64,000 nucleotides of DNA. Origin: Hibiscus mutabilis. Its lineage: Eukaryota; Streptophyta; Magnoliopsida; Malvales; Malvaceae. A program made the position numbers and the translations under genes. The notes below the pieces were generated by a model. It did no database searches. It had not been told where the DNA came from and worked only from the letters and a program-made list of their open reading frames with translations. Of the stretch, positions 12,197 to 24,839 are shown one piece after another. The first letter of the stretch is position 1; every line of letters starts with the position of its first letter. The DNA is taken from positions 82,141,909 through 82,205,908 of the forward strand of contig CM033714.1 in the NCBI GenBank assembly GCA_019671005.1. Reading direction: 5' to 3'.

Positions 12197-15100
12197 CTAG
12201 CTTGCTTCTGCGGACATTATCTCGAGCTCTGCCCACCAAAGAGGAGAAAGTTTCGGGATTGCACCTTCGGGCGTAATTGCAGTGATCTCTCTCAGTCTTG
12301 CACTGACTTCTCTCATATCTGGTCTTTCTCGAGGTTCAAGGTGGACACAAGATTGGATCACTTCTCCAATTTTCTCCACTTGATCTGCATCAAAAGAGTT
12401 TAGAGTCGGATCAACCATCTCCGTTAGTGCTTGATCTCTTCTCAAATAGTCCGATGCCCAGTCATCCAGTGAACCATTATCGTCCACCAAGTAAGGCATC
12501 CTTCCCGTTACGACTTCAAATAACAATACCCCAAAGGTATAAACATTGCTTTCTAGGCTTAGTAATGGCGTATCTGAATGGTTTTTCCATCAGCTTTACT
12601 CTCGACTGCAGTTATCTCGTTCCAGGAAAATGGATCGGAGATTTTGGCCGCATAGTCTTCGGTTAGATTGACAGCAGTTGAGGACAAGTTGGTATGTGGT
12701 ACGGGAGGGTTCAGCTGGTGCATATGTTCCAGGCAGGAAGCAATGCCCACCATAATTCTCAACCTTGTTGCCCAGTCCAAGTGCTCGGATTCTTTAACTG
12801 CAATATCATTCAAAATACATGAGAAAAACTTGGAAAAAAAAAAAATACCCATGTTGGACTCGTATCTGACACTCACACTCGAGTCCATATAACATAAAGG
12901 AAGCATACTGATACTTACTGTGTAAATGCTCAAAGAGTGTTCCATTTGGAGCATATTCAAAAACCATCATCCTAGTAAAAGGCTCGTCTTCCTCGCAATA
13001 TCCAATAAGATTGGCAAAATTTTTGTGGTTCACCTTTGATAACATTTCAATCTGGAATCATAAAACTAGAAATAGTTAGACAAACCAATAAAGATCCGAC
13101 ACCCACACTCAAGTCCAAATACCAAAAATGGATTCTTTCAGTACCATACCTTTTTTCTGAACTGTGTTTCTAAATTCTTTGACCACTCTTTGGCAGATTT
13201 CTTCAGGAAGGAGGCCACAGAAATTTCAATCCCACTAGACAGTGTCCCTTTGTACACAGTAGCAACAGCTGATGAACTAATCACATTGCTGAAATCTTCA
13301 CAGGCTGCTTCCAGTTCTGATCTCTTCAGCTTTGGTACACCTGAATTGCAACAACTATGTTATTTGAATCTGGTTAGTGCCGGATAACTGGATAAGGAAA
13401 TGTGCTTGGGTAGTTTCTAATTATTCCAAGTTTTTTCATGTATTTGCATGGCATACTTGTGATCGAAAATGCGTTGGAGACAAATTTTGGGATCGACTCT
13501 TTCCAAAAAAAAATGAAAAATCAGAGCAACATGGCAGAAGAATTACCCGTAACAAATGCTTTCTGCAGCTGTCCGCTTAGGCCAGTGGCCCAAGGTTTCA
13601 CAGTAGATACCTTAGAAGTTTTAAAGAGATAGGCAATGGCTATTAATATTAGAAAGAATACACCGCCACCCCCTATGGCTCCGACCAGTATTATGGTTTG
13701 ATTAATTGAACTCGATCTTGAAAGATAGTTTCCTGAAGGAGATGGAGCAGAAACATTCGGGATTGACAGAGAAGGAGATGGAGCAGAAGCGTTCGGGGTT
13801 GACAGAGAAGGAGATGGAGCAGAAGCAATCGGGGTTGACAGAGAAGGAGCTGGAAAGGAAGAACGGTTAACTGGAACATCTCTTCTGAATGTATCACTAC
13901 CAGAAGGTTCAATGGATACTGGAGGAGCCGGAAATTGAGGTGGACCACGAGGAGGTGAAGGCATGTTGAAGTTTATAAAGGGTGGCATTGCTTGAAGCAA
14001 TCTCCTTTGGATTGCATCTTCAGTTTTGCCAACATTCCTAGTACAGATAATAAAGAATGATGAAACAATAAAAACACATAATCATAAAGAAAAAGACTAG
14101 GATATTTAAAGCAAACAGAAGTGTCGAGGATGGCTTCTATTGAAATATGATAGCATACCATGTATTGAACTTTTGCTTGCAAGACAATTTAGCACCCTTA
14201 GATAATTGTTTTTCATCCACTTGAGTTTCTGAATGCTTCTGAAGTTGATAAATCTCAGGGGAGAAACTACTGAGAAGCTCGTTATTGTCCAGTAAACTGC
14301 AACACAAGCATAAAAGTAAGTTACTATACTAGAAAAAGAAAAATTCCGGGAACAAAAAAGGTTTTCATCCCTAGAACATTGCCGACTTACAGGATAGTTA
14401 ATGACAAATTGCTTCCTAGTTCGGGTGGAACCGGTCCACTGAAGTTATTGTATCCCAAGTCCAACACCTCTAATTCCTCAAGTTTTCCGATCCCTTCGGG
14501 GATAATACCAGTAAAAGAGTTGTTCCGCAAAATACTGTAGAGGAAACAATAACATTAGATTGACTCAGGTGTAGGTATTGAACATGTATTCGTATTCGAT
14601 ATGAATATATTAAAAAGAATTCAAGATTTTCATGTCTTTGGAGATCCTGTGGAGGATCAATTCCTAATTGCTATTTCCGGGTATGTGCGGATACGAGTGT
14701 CGAACATAAGTATTTCAAAAAGAATGAAGAACCGGAGTAACAAGGATATCGATGATGGGATAAACAAGAATATTGACTTACATAGACTTGATATGAATTA
14801 GAGATCCAAGCTCAGGGCCAATGTTCCTTCAAGACAAAGATCTTTCAAGTTCCTGCATTTTTATTAAATTCAATCAAATTTTATAACAAATTAAAGGAAG
14901 TAATCAATCAGAATTTCCATATCCTAAATACAAAAGTCTCGAATTTTACAAAATAAGTGAAAAATATTCCTAAAGAACTCAAGATTTCGATTCATTTTCC
15001 TTTCTTTTTCTCAGAAACCAAACAACATCAAACAAGAGGACTAATTGGAACAAGAAAATTGAAAGAAACTTACAGAACAACAATTTTCCCATCAGAACAC

Positions 15101-15427
15101 TCGACACCAAACCAGGAACAATGGTCAACATCTCCATCTTCTTCTTTCCAATTCGACAATGAACAAAACGGATCTTTCACAATTCTCTCTTTTAACCTCA
15201 ACAACGCCAATCCTGCACAATATCCATTATCAACCATATATTTTCCTCCACTTTCCCAGCAAACAAACAAAACCCAGAAATTAAGAACAAAAAAATGAAA
15301 GGAAAAAAAGCTTACTTTCTTCATTCAATGACCAACAGACAAAAGTTTGACGTAGGAAAAACAGCAAGAAAACAACTCCGAAATCTCGTTTAAATCTTAC
15401 AAACTTCCAGTTCTTGTCCATTACCAT
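12197..15427 (-). CDS. MRH1/MALE DISCOVERER-like LRR receptor pseudokinase, two frameshifting deletions
   Basis: Membrane receptor related to Arabidopsis MRH1 (root-hair growth) and MDIS proteins (pollen-tube attraction). Exons on the minus strand: 15316-15427 (signal peptide), 15074-15212 (LRR N-cap, NWKEEDGDVDHCSWFGVECS), 14782-14852, 14391-14534 and 14159-14296 (LRRs), 13547-14037 (three Pro/Ser repeats at about 13737-13844, membrane helix at about 13626-13700), 13150-13340, 12919-13051 and 12197-12797 (kinase-like domain, stop TAG). The kinase part lacks the beta-3 Lys (VAS for VAIK), has HTN for HRD and no DFG, so it should be catalytically dead, as is usual in this family. Exon 3 is 71 bp where the phase-2 LRR series needs 72, and exon 8 is one base short in an A5 run. 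With both restored the product would be about 673 residues. Either a very recent pseudogene or assembly errors. Confidence 0.88.
14555..14760 (-). repeat. Degenerate MITE copy in an MRH1-like intron
   Basis: Read on the minus strand, this begins TTGTTACTCCGGTTCTTCAT and runs through GACACTCGTATCCGCACATA. It resembles the TGTTGCTCCAACTCTTCATG start of the element at 10116. Shorter fragments (CTCGTATCTGACACTCACACTC near 12860, GATCCGACACCCACACTC near 13095) lie in two further introns of the same gene. Confidence 0.4.
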
Positions 15428-16951
15428 CGTCTTCCTTGTTTCTTCTTTTGATCAAAGCTTAACACAAACCAAAAACCAGGAGATTTTAGAAGTTTTTCCT
15501 TTGTTTTGTGGGTTTGAAAACTCGTACACTCAAAAAGACTGAGAACTCTGAAATGAACCTTTTTAAATATTTAGTTTATTTATTTGAAAATTCAGTTTTT
15601 TCGTTTTTCTAATCGCGGTAAAATAATCAAATTAATCGATATTAATTGCAAATCTTTCACCCGGGTTGAGAGTCGGTTTTTATCTTTTTGTGTAATATTT
15701 GTACCATCATAATTTTTTAAAATAAAAATCAAAAAAAAACGGAAATATATATTTTTAATTATTTAAAAAATGGCGCCTTATAGATAAAGTAATTTGAGTT
15801 GTGTTTATATTTTTATCTTTTTGTGTAATATTTATACAAATATCTGTATGATAATTATTGTTTACATAAAAGATTTTTTATAATAATCTAATTATGAATT
15901 TATTTTTTATTTTTATGAGAATTAAGAAATTAGTCTTATAGTTTATCAAAATTTACTTATAGGTGAAAGTAAACTAAAAAGTAAAAAGCTTTTTTTAATG
16001 ATATAACTTAAAGTTATATTTAACACAAATTAAAAGCAAACATTAATTCAATTAAACATGTTATATTTTTTTGAAACAATAAACATGTTATATTTTAATA
16101 TTCACTAATTAATCGATCAGTAAAGAATATTTGTTTTGTTTTATTTTGTATGAGTTCGAATCTCAATATTTTTTTAAATTTTAAATATTTTTTACTTAAA
16201 AAACATATTATATTTCAATAAAAAAATTTGTTTTAATCCTAATTGATATTAAAATTTAAATTTAATTTCGAGTAATTTTTTAAATAATTTATTTGAGTGC
16301 GATAAAAGGTAAGACTCGTTAAAATAAAATAATTCTATTTATTATTTTAATTTATTCGATTTCATATTTTAATCAAATTTTATACGAAAGATAAAAAAGG
16401 TGGCAATCGTTGACTGAGACGTTTTTGGTATTTTCCAGGAAGAGGGTAAGGCGGATCCAATGCTGACTTGGCATTTACTTGAATTTATTTACTTATTTAT
16501 TTTTGGTTGTAGGTTTAATGTATTTTTAATAATATAAATGATTATTATTTATTAATTCGTTGAGTTTGAGTGACTTTCTTTGATGTTTCCTCTTACTGAC
16601 TTGATTGAAAATTGTAGACAATTCTTTGTACCACATTTTTTAAGGCAATCTTAGTGTGAATATTTTCCAATAATGTTAGTATTATGGTTGATCCATTCGT
16701 AAAAATTAACAAAAAAATAATATTAATTGGTTTTAATAGTATTTCTAAAAGCAAACAATTAAAATCAATGGAATAATATATTTATTTTTTAAAATATCGC
16801 CTTCGTCTGCACCTTAATAAATATCATTATATTAAGAACTATGAAAATTATAAGTAAAATTAGAGAGATAAAGAACACGATATAATAGAAGCTATGTTTT
16901 TATTGCTTGTATCTATGTGTTCTACAATATCATTATTTATAGAACAAGAAT
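15428..16951. other. AT-rich upstream and intergenic DNA
   Basis: The first 100-150 bp is the presumed promoter and leader of the MRH1-like gene; no core element could be assigned with confidence. The rest is AT-rich with no coding signal. Confidence 0.45.
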
Positions 16952-17767
16952 AGATTAAAATATACTACAAGTCCTTGTATTGTAACTACAAGTTTATTTT
17001 AGTCCCTCTGCTATTAAAAAGAACATTTTAATCCTTAAAATTTTAATTTAATTTAATTTAATTTAATCTCTCTACTATAAAAAAAAGAATATTTTAGTCC
17101 ATGTACGTTTAAAAAGTTAACATTTTGGTCTAAAATACTACAATTTTAGTTGGCTTAAATATTTTGGTATAAATACTCTTTAGGTCATTCTCAGTTTTAA
17201 ACTTGAGAAAATTAATCTCTCCTAAAAATTTTTTTTGAACTTGTACATATATTTTTAAACACTTATGAAATCTAAATTCAAAATTAATATTTTGTTTTTC
17301 ATTTACAATAATATTACAATCAAAGGATAAAACATAAAAAAAACATTTAAAATGTTTAATTGAAAAAGTATATATTGAATTTTAGAATTTTTTAAATTTG
17401 GAGAGAGTGTAATGGTTTAATTGGGAAAATGATAAAAAAATAGAAAAAAATAAAAATTTCATTAAAATTTTCAAAACAAAAATCAAACTATGAAAAGGGA
17501 TATTTTAGTCTATTTGCTCAATTTCAAAATTGGCATAGACTTAAGTGGTATTTAACCAAAATATTTAATCCAACTAATTATAACTTAAAATTTTTAGAAA
17601 AAATATTAACTTTTCAAAGGTACATAGACTAAAATATCTCTTTTGATAGCAGAGAGACTAAAAGGAACTTTTGGATATATTGTAGGGACTAAAATGTTAT
17701 TTTTCATAATAGAGTGACTAAAATAAATTTTTAGATATAACACAAAGACTTCTAATGTACTTTAACC
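16952..17767. mobile_element. Mutator-type MITE with about 220-bp terminal inverted repeats
   Basis: The left arm (16952 to about 17175) and the reverse complement of the right arm (about 17545-17767) align over roughly 220 bp. Shared blocks include TTTATTTTAGTC, ATATTTTAGTC, AGTTGG and TAAATATTTTGGT. The element is flanked by an exact 9-bp direct repeat AACAAGAAT (16943-16951 and 17768-17776). Long TIRs with a 9-bp target duplication are diagnostic of the Mutator superfamily. The 816-bp interior has no ORF, so it is non-autonomous. Confidence 0.85.
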
Positions 17768-17776
17768 AACAAGAAT

Positions 17777-19781
17777 CATTAGCATCATGAATAGGCCAAG
17801 CCGGGAATTAGAAGTTAAGGGGCCGATAATAAAAAAACTAAAATTATTATTAATAAGATTCAATCTACCGTCTACAAGTAAAACAAACCTAATTTGTTTT
17901 AAAACATTTTATCACAAAGACATGAATTATTTTATAATATTCAAATAAATAAAATAAAATGTAATTTAAAATTTTGTATGGGTCAAATTAAAAGTAAAAT
18001 GTACCACAAGAGTCTGTCCCCTGCCAATTCCCTATGTAACTTCGCTCATAGCATCAGGAAGATTAAAGGTGAAATACATGAATATTATTCATAACACATT
18101 ATACATTTAATTGGCATTTCTCTTTTCCTATGTACAATGCCTAAATTATCAATTATCTCACACATATCTAAGTCGGAAATTATTACGTTCAAGTATGTTT
18201 AATCGAACAGATTTGAGATGTCATTTAATATTTCTTTTTATACTTTAGTTTTTAATTTAATCTCAACCATCAATCTATACTGATCTAATAATCTAAAATC
18301 AATATAAAATTTTACAAAATACATTATATAATTAAATCATATCACACATATATAGTCAAATAAAAATGATAGGCCACCTAAAAGTTTGTTCTTTTAATAT
18401 ATATGTATTTTTTGAAAGTTTCTTTTTCATACTAAATCAACAACATATTTTGTCATTTGAAAAGTTCACTAATACTAAGCTTTGCTTCGTTCTTTTGTAA
18501 CTCCTATTCTATCATATTTATTTATATAGAATCGAATCCAACTATTATTTATGAAAGTAGAAAATAATATATATATATGAGTTATCTTTTAATACACAAA
18601 TTGTGTAAAAAAATTACATAACTATTTTATAAAATCTAAAACCTAAATCTTAAACCCAACACCTAAAATACCTTAAACCCTAAACTCTAAATTCTAATCA
18701 TAAACCTTAAATTCCACACCCTACACACTAAACCCTGCATCCTAAACCCTAACCTAAAACCGTAAACATTAAAATTAAAAGCTTTATGTAAACAAACCCT
18801 AAACGCTAAATCAAAGTATTTTCCTATATATATATTAATTAGTGTGTTGAGGTGAACTCAACATGGGGTCTTTGTAGAAAAACAAATGATGTCCATCTTA
18901 TAAGATCTGAATTCAAATGACTTCGTCTATAAAATATGTGTATTGTTAAAGAATTACGAATATGTATGAACAAATACTACATTGTAATCACCAGATTTCA
19001 ATAAAAGGCTAGTAAAATAAAAGGTGAAAAGGAGATTCTAATTTGAAATAATGGAGATTTTGAAACCCAAACTTCTAATTTTGTTTTGAAACGTATAGAT
19101 GAACCAATATATTCTTAATTATTTGATACATAAATTGAGTAAGTTAAACTTTATACAAGTGTGATTATTTTAAGATTTATAGATTTAATTTACGTTATAC
19201 CTTATTATTCTCCGTCACTCAAATCTCCTTATAAAAATCCTTTCGATTAATCTTCCTTCAAACACCATAATTTTTTAGTTAGAAGAGAGAGCTCTGCATT
19301 TTCCAGAACCCCTCTTAAAGTATTAATGAATGATCATTTGGAGAACACTCGACTATCTCCTCTCGCTTTTTCTACATTCAAATAAGGGCAGCGTCACATT
19401 TGTTTGCCTCACTCGTTAAGTCTGTACCTCCTGACACATAGCTTTGCCCAACAAGCTAGTAAATCACCAGGCGTCAATCAACCATACATAGACTCCACAC
19501 TCGCCAACTAGGAGTCGCAAACCTCCTCTTCAAAAATTCCATTTCGAGACCAATAGAGGACATATAGAACACCAACCAAACTTTTTCTTAACCACCCTCT
19601 TCGCCAAAGGCCAAGTCTTTTTTGGTTTTCTCCCACGTTCCTCCTTACATTATTCCAACCACAGTCTTCAGCTACTATCGTCCAAATTAAGAATTAATCG
19701 TCCAAAATCTCTACAACGATCTACGTCTACGATCTCATTTTGTATCAACCAATTTTTGACATCAACATTTTAGAGTTTAAC
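17777..19781. repeat. AT-rich intergenic DNA with a degenerate telomere-like tract (18630-18810)
   Basis: From 18630 to 18810 the sequence is a mosaic of TAAACCCTAAA, CCTAAAC and CTAAACCCT blocks, recalling the plant telomere repeat CCCTAAA but too irregular for a recent telomeric insertion. The rest up to 19781 has no recognisable gene. It is the left flank of the solo LTR that follows. Confidence 0.5.
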
Positions 19782-20843
19782 TGTAACATACTCGATCCGG
19801 ATGTCACAACTCAAAACTATTAAAATTTATTAAACGGGGTTTAGCCCAAACAAATTATTTTCTAAAACATTTAGATCCAATAGTTAAAAATATAGATAAA
19901 CAATTTAAATCGTTACAAATGAGCTCCACTTTAATTTAAAACATTTAAATATTTGACTTGATTAATACAATTTCAAAAGTAAGAACTACAGACTCGATCA
20001 CGTAAGGTCCTATAGATACATAGCCCACTAAACAAAAGTATTTTACTATGAAGATCACCACATGCTAGAATCTCGTACCCGATAGTGCTTCTCGATCCCA
20101 TGATCCAACGGTCAACCTACGCACGGAAACAATGATTCCGAGCGTTGAGCTTACAAAGCTCAGTGGTACACATATACTCTACTATACTTCATGCTAATCA
20201 TAAATATAAGCATGCAAGCTAGTACGAGCAATAATGAGAGATAAATAAACACGTGGTGCTACCACTAGTCGCCTAAACGCATGCTCTCATCATAGCAACC
20301 ATCAAACATGGCCCACAAGGCTCAACCATACTCGGGATCACACTAGATCATCCGAGCAAAAGCACACAAAGTCGTAACCACAAACTTGGAGTAAAGCCCG
20401 ATGCCACACAACTTCGAGAACGTACACTCATGCTCAGAATCTCTCGTTGAGCATCTTCGAATGAGACATGGTGCCACATAGCTTCAGGAATGTACATTCA
20501 ATGTCTCTAATCATGGTGTTGCAACACTTTCTCATTGGGTATCAAGATCTCATAAATCAAGGAGACTCAACCAATCAAATGTCTACCCAGCATGCAAGCA
20601 AAGCGATCCCAAGGATTCCTCTATTGTTGCTAATCATCATCACGTCATTTATTTTACATTATCGAGTTATTAATACATTTATGAGAAGTATATAATTAAT
20701 CTCATCCATTGTCTTCATTAATCCATGTTATCACATTTATTCAAGGCATAATTCAATTATTAATATACACATCAATTTTCACCCTTAATTTTAGGGTATC
20801 GGGTATCGGTACTCGAACACGAGTATCGGTAGGACATTCTTGG
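19782..20843. mobile_element. Solo LTR A, left segment (TSD TTAAC)
   Basis: Begins TGTAACATAC at 19782, directly after TTAAC (19777-19781). The matching end TGTTACA is at 32031-32037, directly before TTAAC (32038-32042). Inverted TGTAACA/TGTTACA termini plus an exact 5-bp duplication show one LTR insertion later split by the Tat-type element at 20844-31970. No internal domain or second LTR is present, hence solo. It carries one decamer pair, GTATCGGTAC at 20803 and GTATCGGTAG at 20823. Confidence 0.75.
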
Positions 20844-22858
20844 TGTAGCGACCCTTTTTTAGAAATTTGTTTGAAATTCGAGTTCGTCCGGTTGCTACGG
20901 GTTATCCCCAAACCATTCTTTGAAATTGGGGTTTAAAGGGAAATTTCTTTTTAATTTTTTTCTTTTGAAAAACAATAAAGCTTGAAAAATCGATTTTATT
21001 TGAAAATAAGATTTGGAGTCGCCACCGGCCACTTGAATAAGGTAGGCTCAGACACCAGAGAACCAAAGATTCAAATTAAAAGGGTTCAAGAGTTGGTTAC
21101 ACGTGGGGAATGATTAGCACCCCCATCACGCCCGGAAATCGGTACCAAAATATTTGTTACTTTCAAAAGGATGAAAATTGTTGAAATTTAAATTAAATTT
21201 AATTCGGCGTTCTGAATTGAAAATCAACTTTAATCGAACGAGATTTATCAAATTGGTGAGTTCAAATTAATTGGACATTTAATTAATAAGGATGACGATC
21301 CTCGGACCATAGGTTAAGCCGACATCGAATAAGGCTGACTGCCGTGTTAATTTATGGTTCGAATCTCGTACGTCACCTTTATGCATGATGCAAGCAGTTA
21401 AGATATGATGGAATGATCTTGTCAAATTTTAACTTTAACTGGGGTCGGTAATGATTAATCCAAATATTAGGTCAACATCTATTGAGGCAAGACTGTTACG
21501 ACATGAATATCGGGATTAATAAATACTCGATCTTTCAAGGATTAAATTAATTAATGTAAGATTAATGGGGTCAAATGAATGATAATTAAGGAATGACAAA
21601 TAAAAGGCTTGAAAGATAAACACACAAAAAGAAGCCCACCCAAATACCTAACCTAAAAGGCACAAGTTATGGAAAGCCCAAGTAGTGATCTAATTATTGG
21701 CTAAGCGATTCTAATATTTAATCCTAAATTAATTTGCCTTAAGAGACTAAAACGCTAAAAAATTATGATAATTAACTTGAAATTTGATTTCGATCTAAAT
21801 TTTGAAAGTAATTTTATCCTATAAGTAATTAAGAAATGTTCAATTAGTTTAGCATTTATCTTAATGAGGCAAAGACAAATTTAAATTCACTAAATTAATC
21901 CGAACCCTAGGTCTAACTATGACTCTAAAAAACTAAACCTAAATTAATCTAATTAATTTAGATATCGTGCCCCAATGAGACAAGCACACGATTTCAAATT
22001 AATTAAATTAATTTTGCCTAATCTAATCCTAAAGGCCTAATCTAGCAAGCCCAAAACTACCTAGACTTAGAAGGCTCTAAACCCAAAAAGACAACAAAGC
22101 TTAAGCTATCTACTAAGCAAACCCAAACATATAAACAAAAAAAGTGAGTAAGCTATAAAAATATCTTACACATGTGGAACTAAATTATAAAAGCTATACA
22201 TATCATATACACTAAAAAAACTTATATATTATATGCTTTTGAAAACCTTAATGTATATGTATTTAAAAAACTATATATTACATTATAATATGATATATTA
22301 TGCTTACATAAAATAACTATATATTTTAAACTTTAAAAAAAACTATAGATTAAAAGGAAATATATATATTAAGAAAAGTCAAATATTATAAACATGTTAA
22401 AACTTATATTATATATAACGTAAAAATCTTATATATTATACTTTGCAAAAAAAACTATAATATATATACATTAAAAACATTATATTTACTTTATATGGAA
22501 ACCATATTATCTATCTATGTACTATATTATATATCACCAAAAGAAAACATATATTACACATATAAAATATAACATAGTATATAGAAAAGCATATTACATA
22601 GAACCATATGTTATGGATATATACTATATATTATATATATTTAAGAAGGTTACATAAAACTATGAAATAAATATAAAATACAGGACATAACATATAACAT
22701 CACCTATAACACAAAAGCATCGAGCCACATATTAAAGGATCTAAATAAAATTAAACAGAAACAACAACATTAAACAAATAAAAAGTTGGAAACTAAAAAT
22801 GCATGAAACGGGGGAGAAATAACACTGGATTTTGGACCTAAAATCGAAGAAAATAAAT
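20844..22858 (-). repeat. 3' LTR of the Tat-type element, portion shared with the 5' LTR
   Basis: Colinear with 29986-31970 apart from scattered substitutions and small indels. Contains the conserved terminal block (GGAGTCGCCACCGG, then GAGTTGGTTACACGTGGGG) found in all three Tat-type families here, then a very AT-rich TATATTAT part (22140-22720). Confidence 0.85.
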
Positions 22859-24730
22859 TAGTGAGCCAAATTAAAAGAAAAAGAAAAACTAGTTAGGACT
22901 AGGGACGAGATTGCAAGCCTTTCAAGTATTACAAGGATCAGGGTGTAGTTTTAAAAAACAGAAGCCCTTAACGGGCGTAATTTAAAGAACACGGAGGGGC
23001 CAAAGCTGGGATTTGCACACGCGAAAGGATCGCGGGCATAGTTTAGGTGAGGTGGAGGGACTAAATCGAGATTAAACCACTTTTAAAAATAGGACCGAGT
23101 ATAAAACACAACTCTTAATCTAAAACAGAACCCTTTCAGCCATTTTTTGAAAACCATCTCTAAAACGCTCTCCCTTATTCTGTAAACCTCGACCGAGCGC
23201 CGCCGCTCACCACCGTGTCGACCGCCGCTCGCCGGCGGCCGACGGACCCAAAAGCCAAACTGAACGAAACATTTTTGCATTTTAAAACCAAATCCCACAC
23301 CCATTCTCAAAACCTGGCCATCTTCTCTTTTAAAACTCAGAAAATAGACGCGACAACCACCCCTTTTTGAAAATCGAAGCCGGAAATATAGGTTTTCTTC
23401 TCGCCCTTCCCTCCGATTCACCTCACACAGCCACGGGAAAGGCCAGGAGGCTTGTTATCAGACGAGAAGAATGATGATGTGAGGAAGGCGAAACGGCGAA
23501 GGTAAAAATAGAAACCCTACCCCTCTCTTTTTTGTTTATGCGATATGCTTCGAGTTAAGGAACATAAAGAAAAATGATATACATCTAAAACTGAGGCTTT
23601 TATCTTGCTTCTATTGCTCTGATGGTTGCCGAATGGCTTACAACAATTTGGGGCTTTTGTTATATAACCATATTTACTTGCATTTCAAAAAAGAAAAAAA
23701 GAAATGATCTATTGCCTATTGGTTGTTTCTTTTCTGATTTGGCCGGATTCATCTGGCATTCCGCCTTCTGATGATTTTTGGGCATTTTTCTCTGACATTG
23801 TTTCTTTGTTCCCTTGCACATGTGACCAGTAGAGGAGAGGAGGGGGACCAGATGAGCTGGGATGGCTTGCTGACGGGGCCATTGAAGTGGCGCTGATGTG
23901 GCGAGGCAGTGGGGAGTTACGTTGGGCCACTGGTTGCTTCAGCCAATGTGGTGGCAGATGTGGCACTGGAGGAGTCGAAGGGTCAGACGTGTAAGCTGCA
24001 CGCGTGCATGAGCAACACCATCGGTCGCTCGTACAGCGCGTGGTGAGTTTTGGAAGCTTTCTCGCTTTGATCAGAACCGTCCGATGAGATCCAGATCCAA
24101 CGGTGAATGTAATTAGGGTTAGGGTTTTAATTAGGTTGGGCCCAAAACGGGCCATGTGTAATTTTATTTGTTTGGGCTTAATAACATATAAACGGACAAT
24201 ATTAAATTAATAAACTTTGGGTTTTTTTTATTTATACAAAGATATTTATGTTAATCTCTTTTTTTATTTTGGTTTAGTTTAATAATAATAATAATAATGA
24301 TGATGATGATAAACGTAATAACAACAAAAATGATCATAATAATAATAATAGTAACAACTGGATATAATAACAAAATAATAATAATCATATAGTAATAATA
24401 ATCAGGGGGTAATATCATATATATATATATATATAAAACAAGAATAGTATTTTGGGATTTTTCAAATGTATAATAACATAATAATTGGACATAATATGAT
24501 GACAAGTAGAATAATATGATGGTAAATTTGATAACAAAGTAACACATATACATATATATCACTACTAACACTTACAAATAGCAAAAGTAATATCTTGAGT
24601 TTTTAAACATAATCAAAAATCTTTTAAAAGGAAAAAGTAAACAAAGCCTATTATACGTTTTTCTTTATAGTTAGCTATAACAAAAAGAAAGCCCATTATT
24701 GCGAAAATTATAAAACGGGTTAACCCCTAG
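22859..24730 (-). other. Probable continuation of the left LTR: GC-rich block and microsatellites
   Basis: A GC-rich block (23,100-24,150, with CGCCGCCGCTC-type runs) stands out from its AT-rich surroundings and resembles the GC-rich block at 45,440-45,560 in the other Tat-type LTR. It is followed by an AAT/GAT trinucleotide microsatellite (24,280-24,400) and an (AT)n run (24,417-24,436). The ORFs at 23083 and 23709 have no known domain. The true LTR border is not determined. Confidence 0.45.
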
Positions 24731-24839
24731 ACAAAATTAGTGATTACAACCCTCTTTGCTTATTCTTGTGTTAACAAGGATAGAGCAAAGACTCAAATCG
24801 CTAATTTTGTCTCACTTCCCTGTGAGGTTCGGATCATCA

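Noticed and set aside
14957..15298. Plus-strand ORF of 113 codons over the MRH1-like exon 2
   Set aside because: It overlaps a well-supported minus-strand exon with splice sites and family motifs; antisense shadow.
22859..24155. GC-rich block with ORFs at 23083 and 23709 as a possible gene
   Set aside because: No family signature; position and a similar GC-rich block at 45.4-45.6 kb in another Tat-type LTR point to retroelement sequence.
24251..24571. Ile/Tyr-rich minus-strand ORF of 106 codons
   Set aside because: It is the translation of the AAT/GAT microsatellite and (AT)n run.
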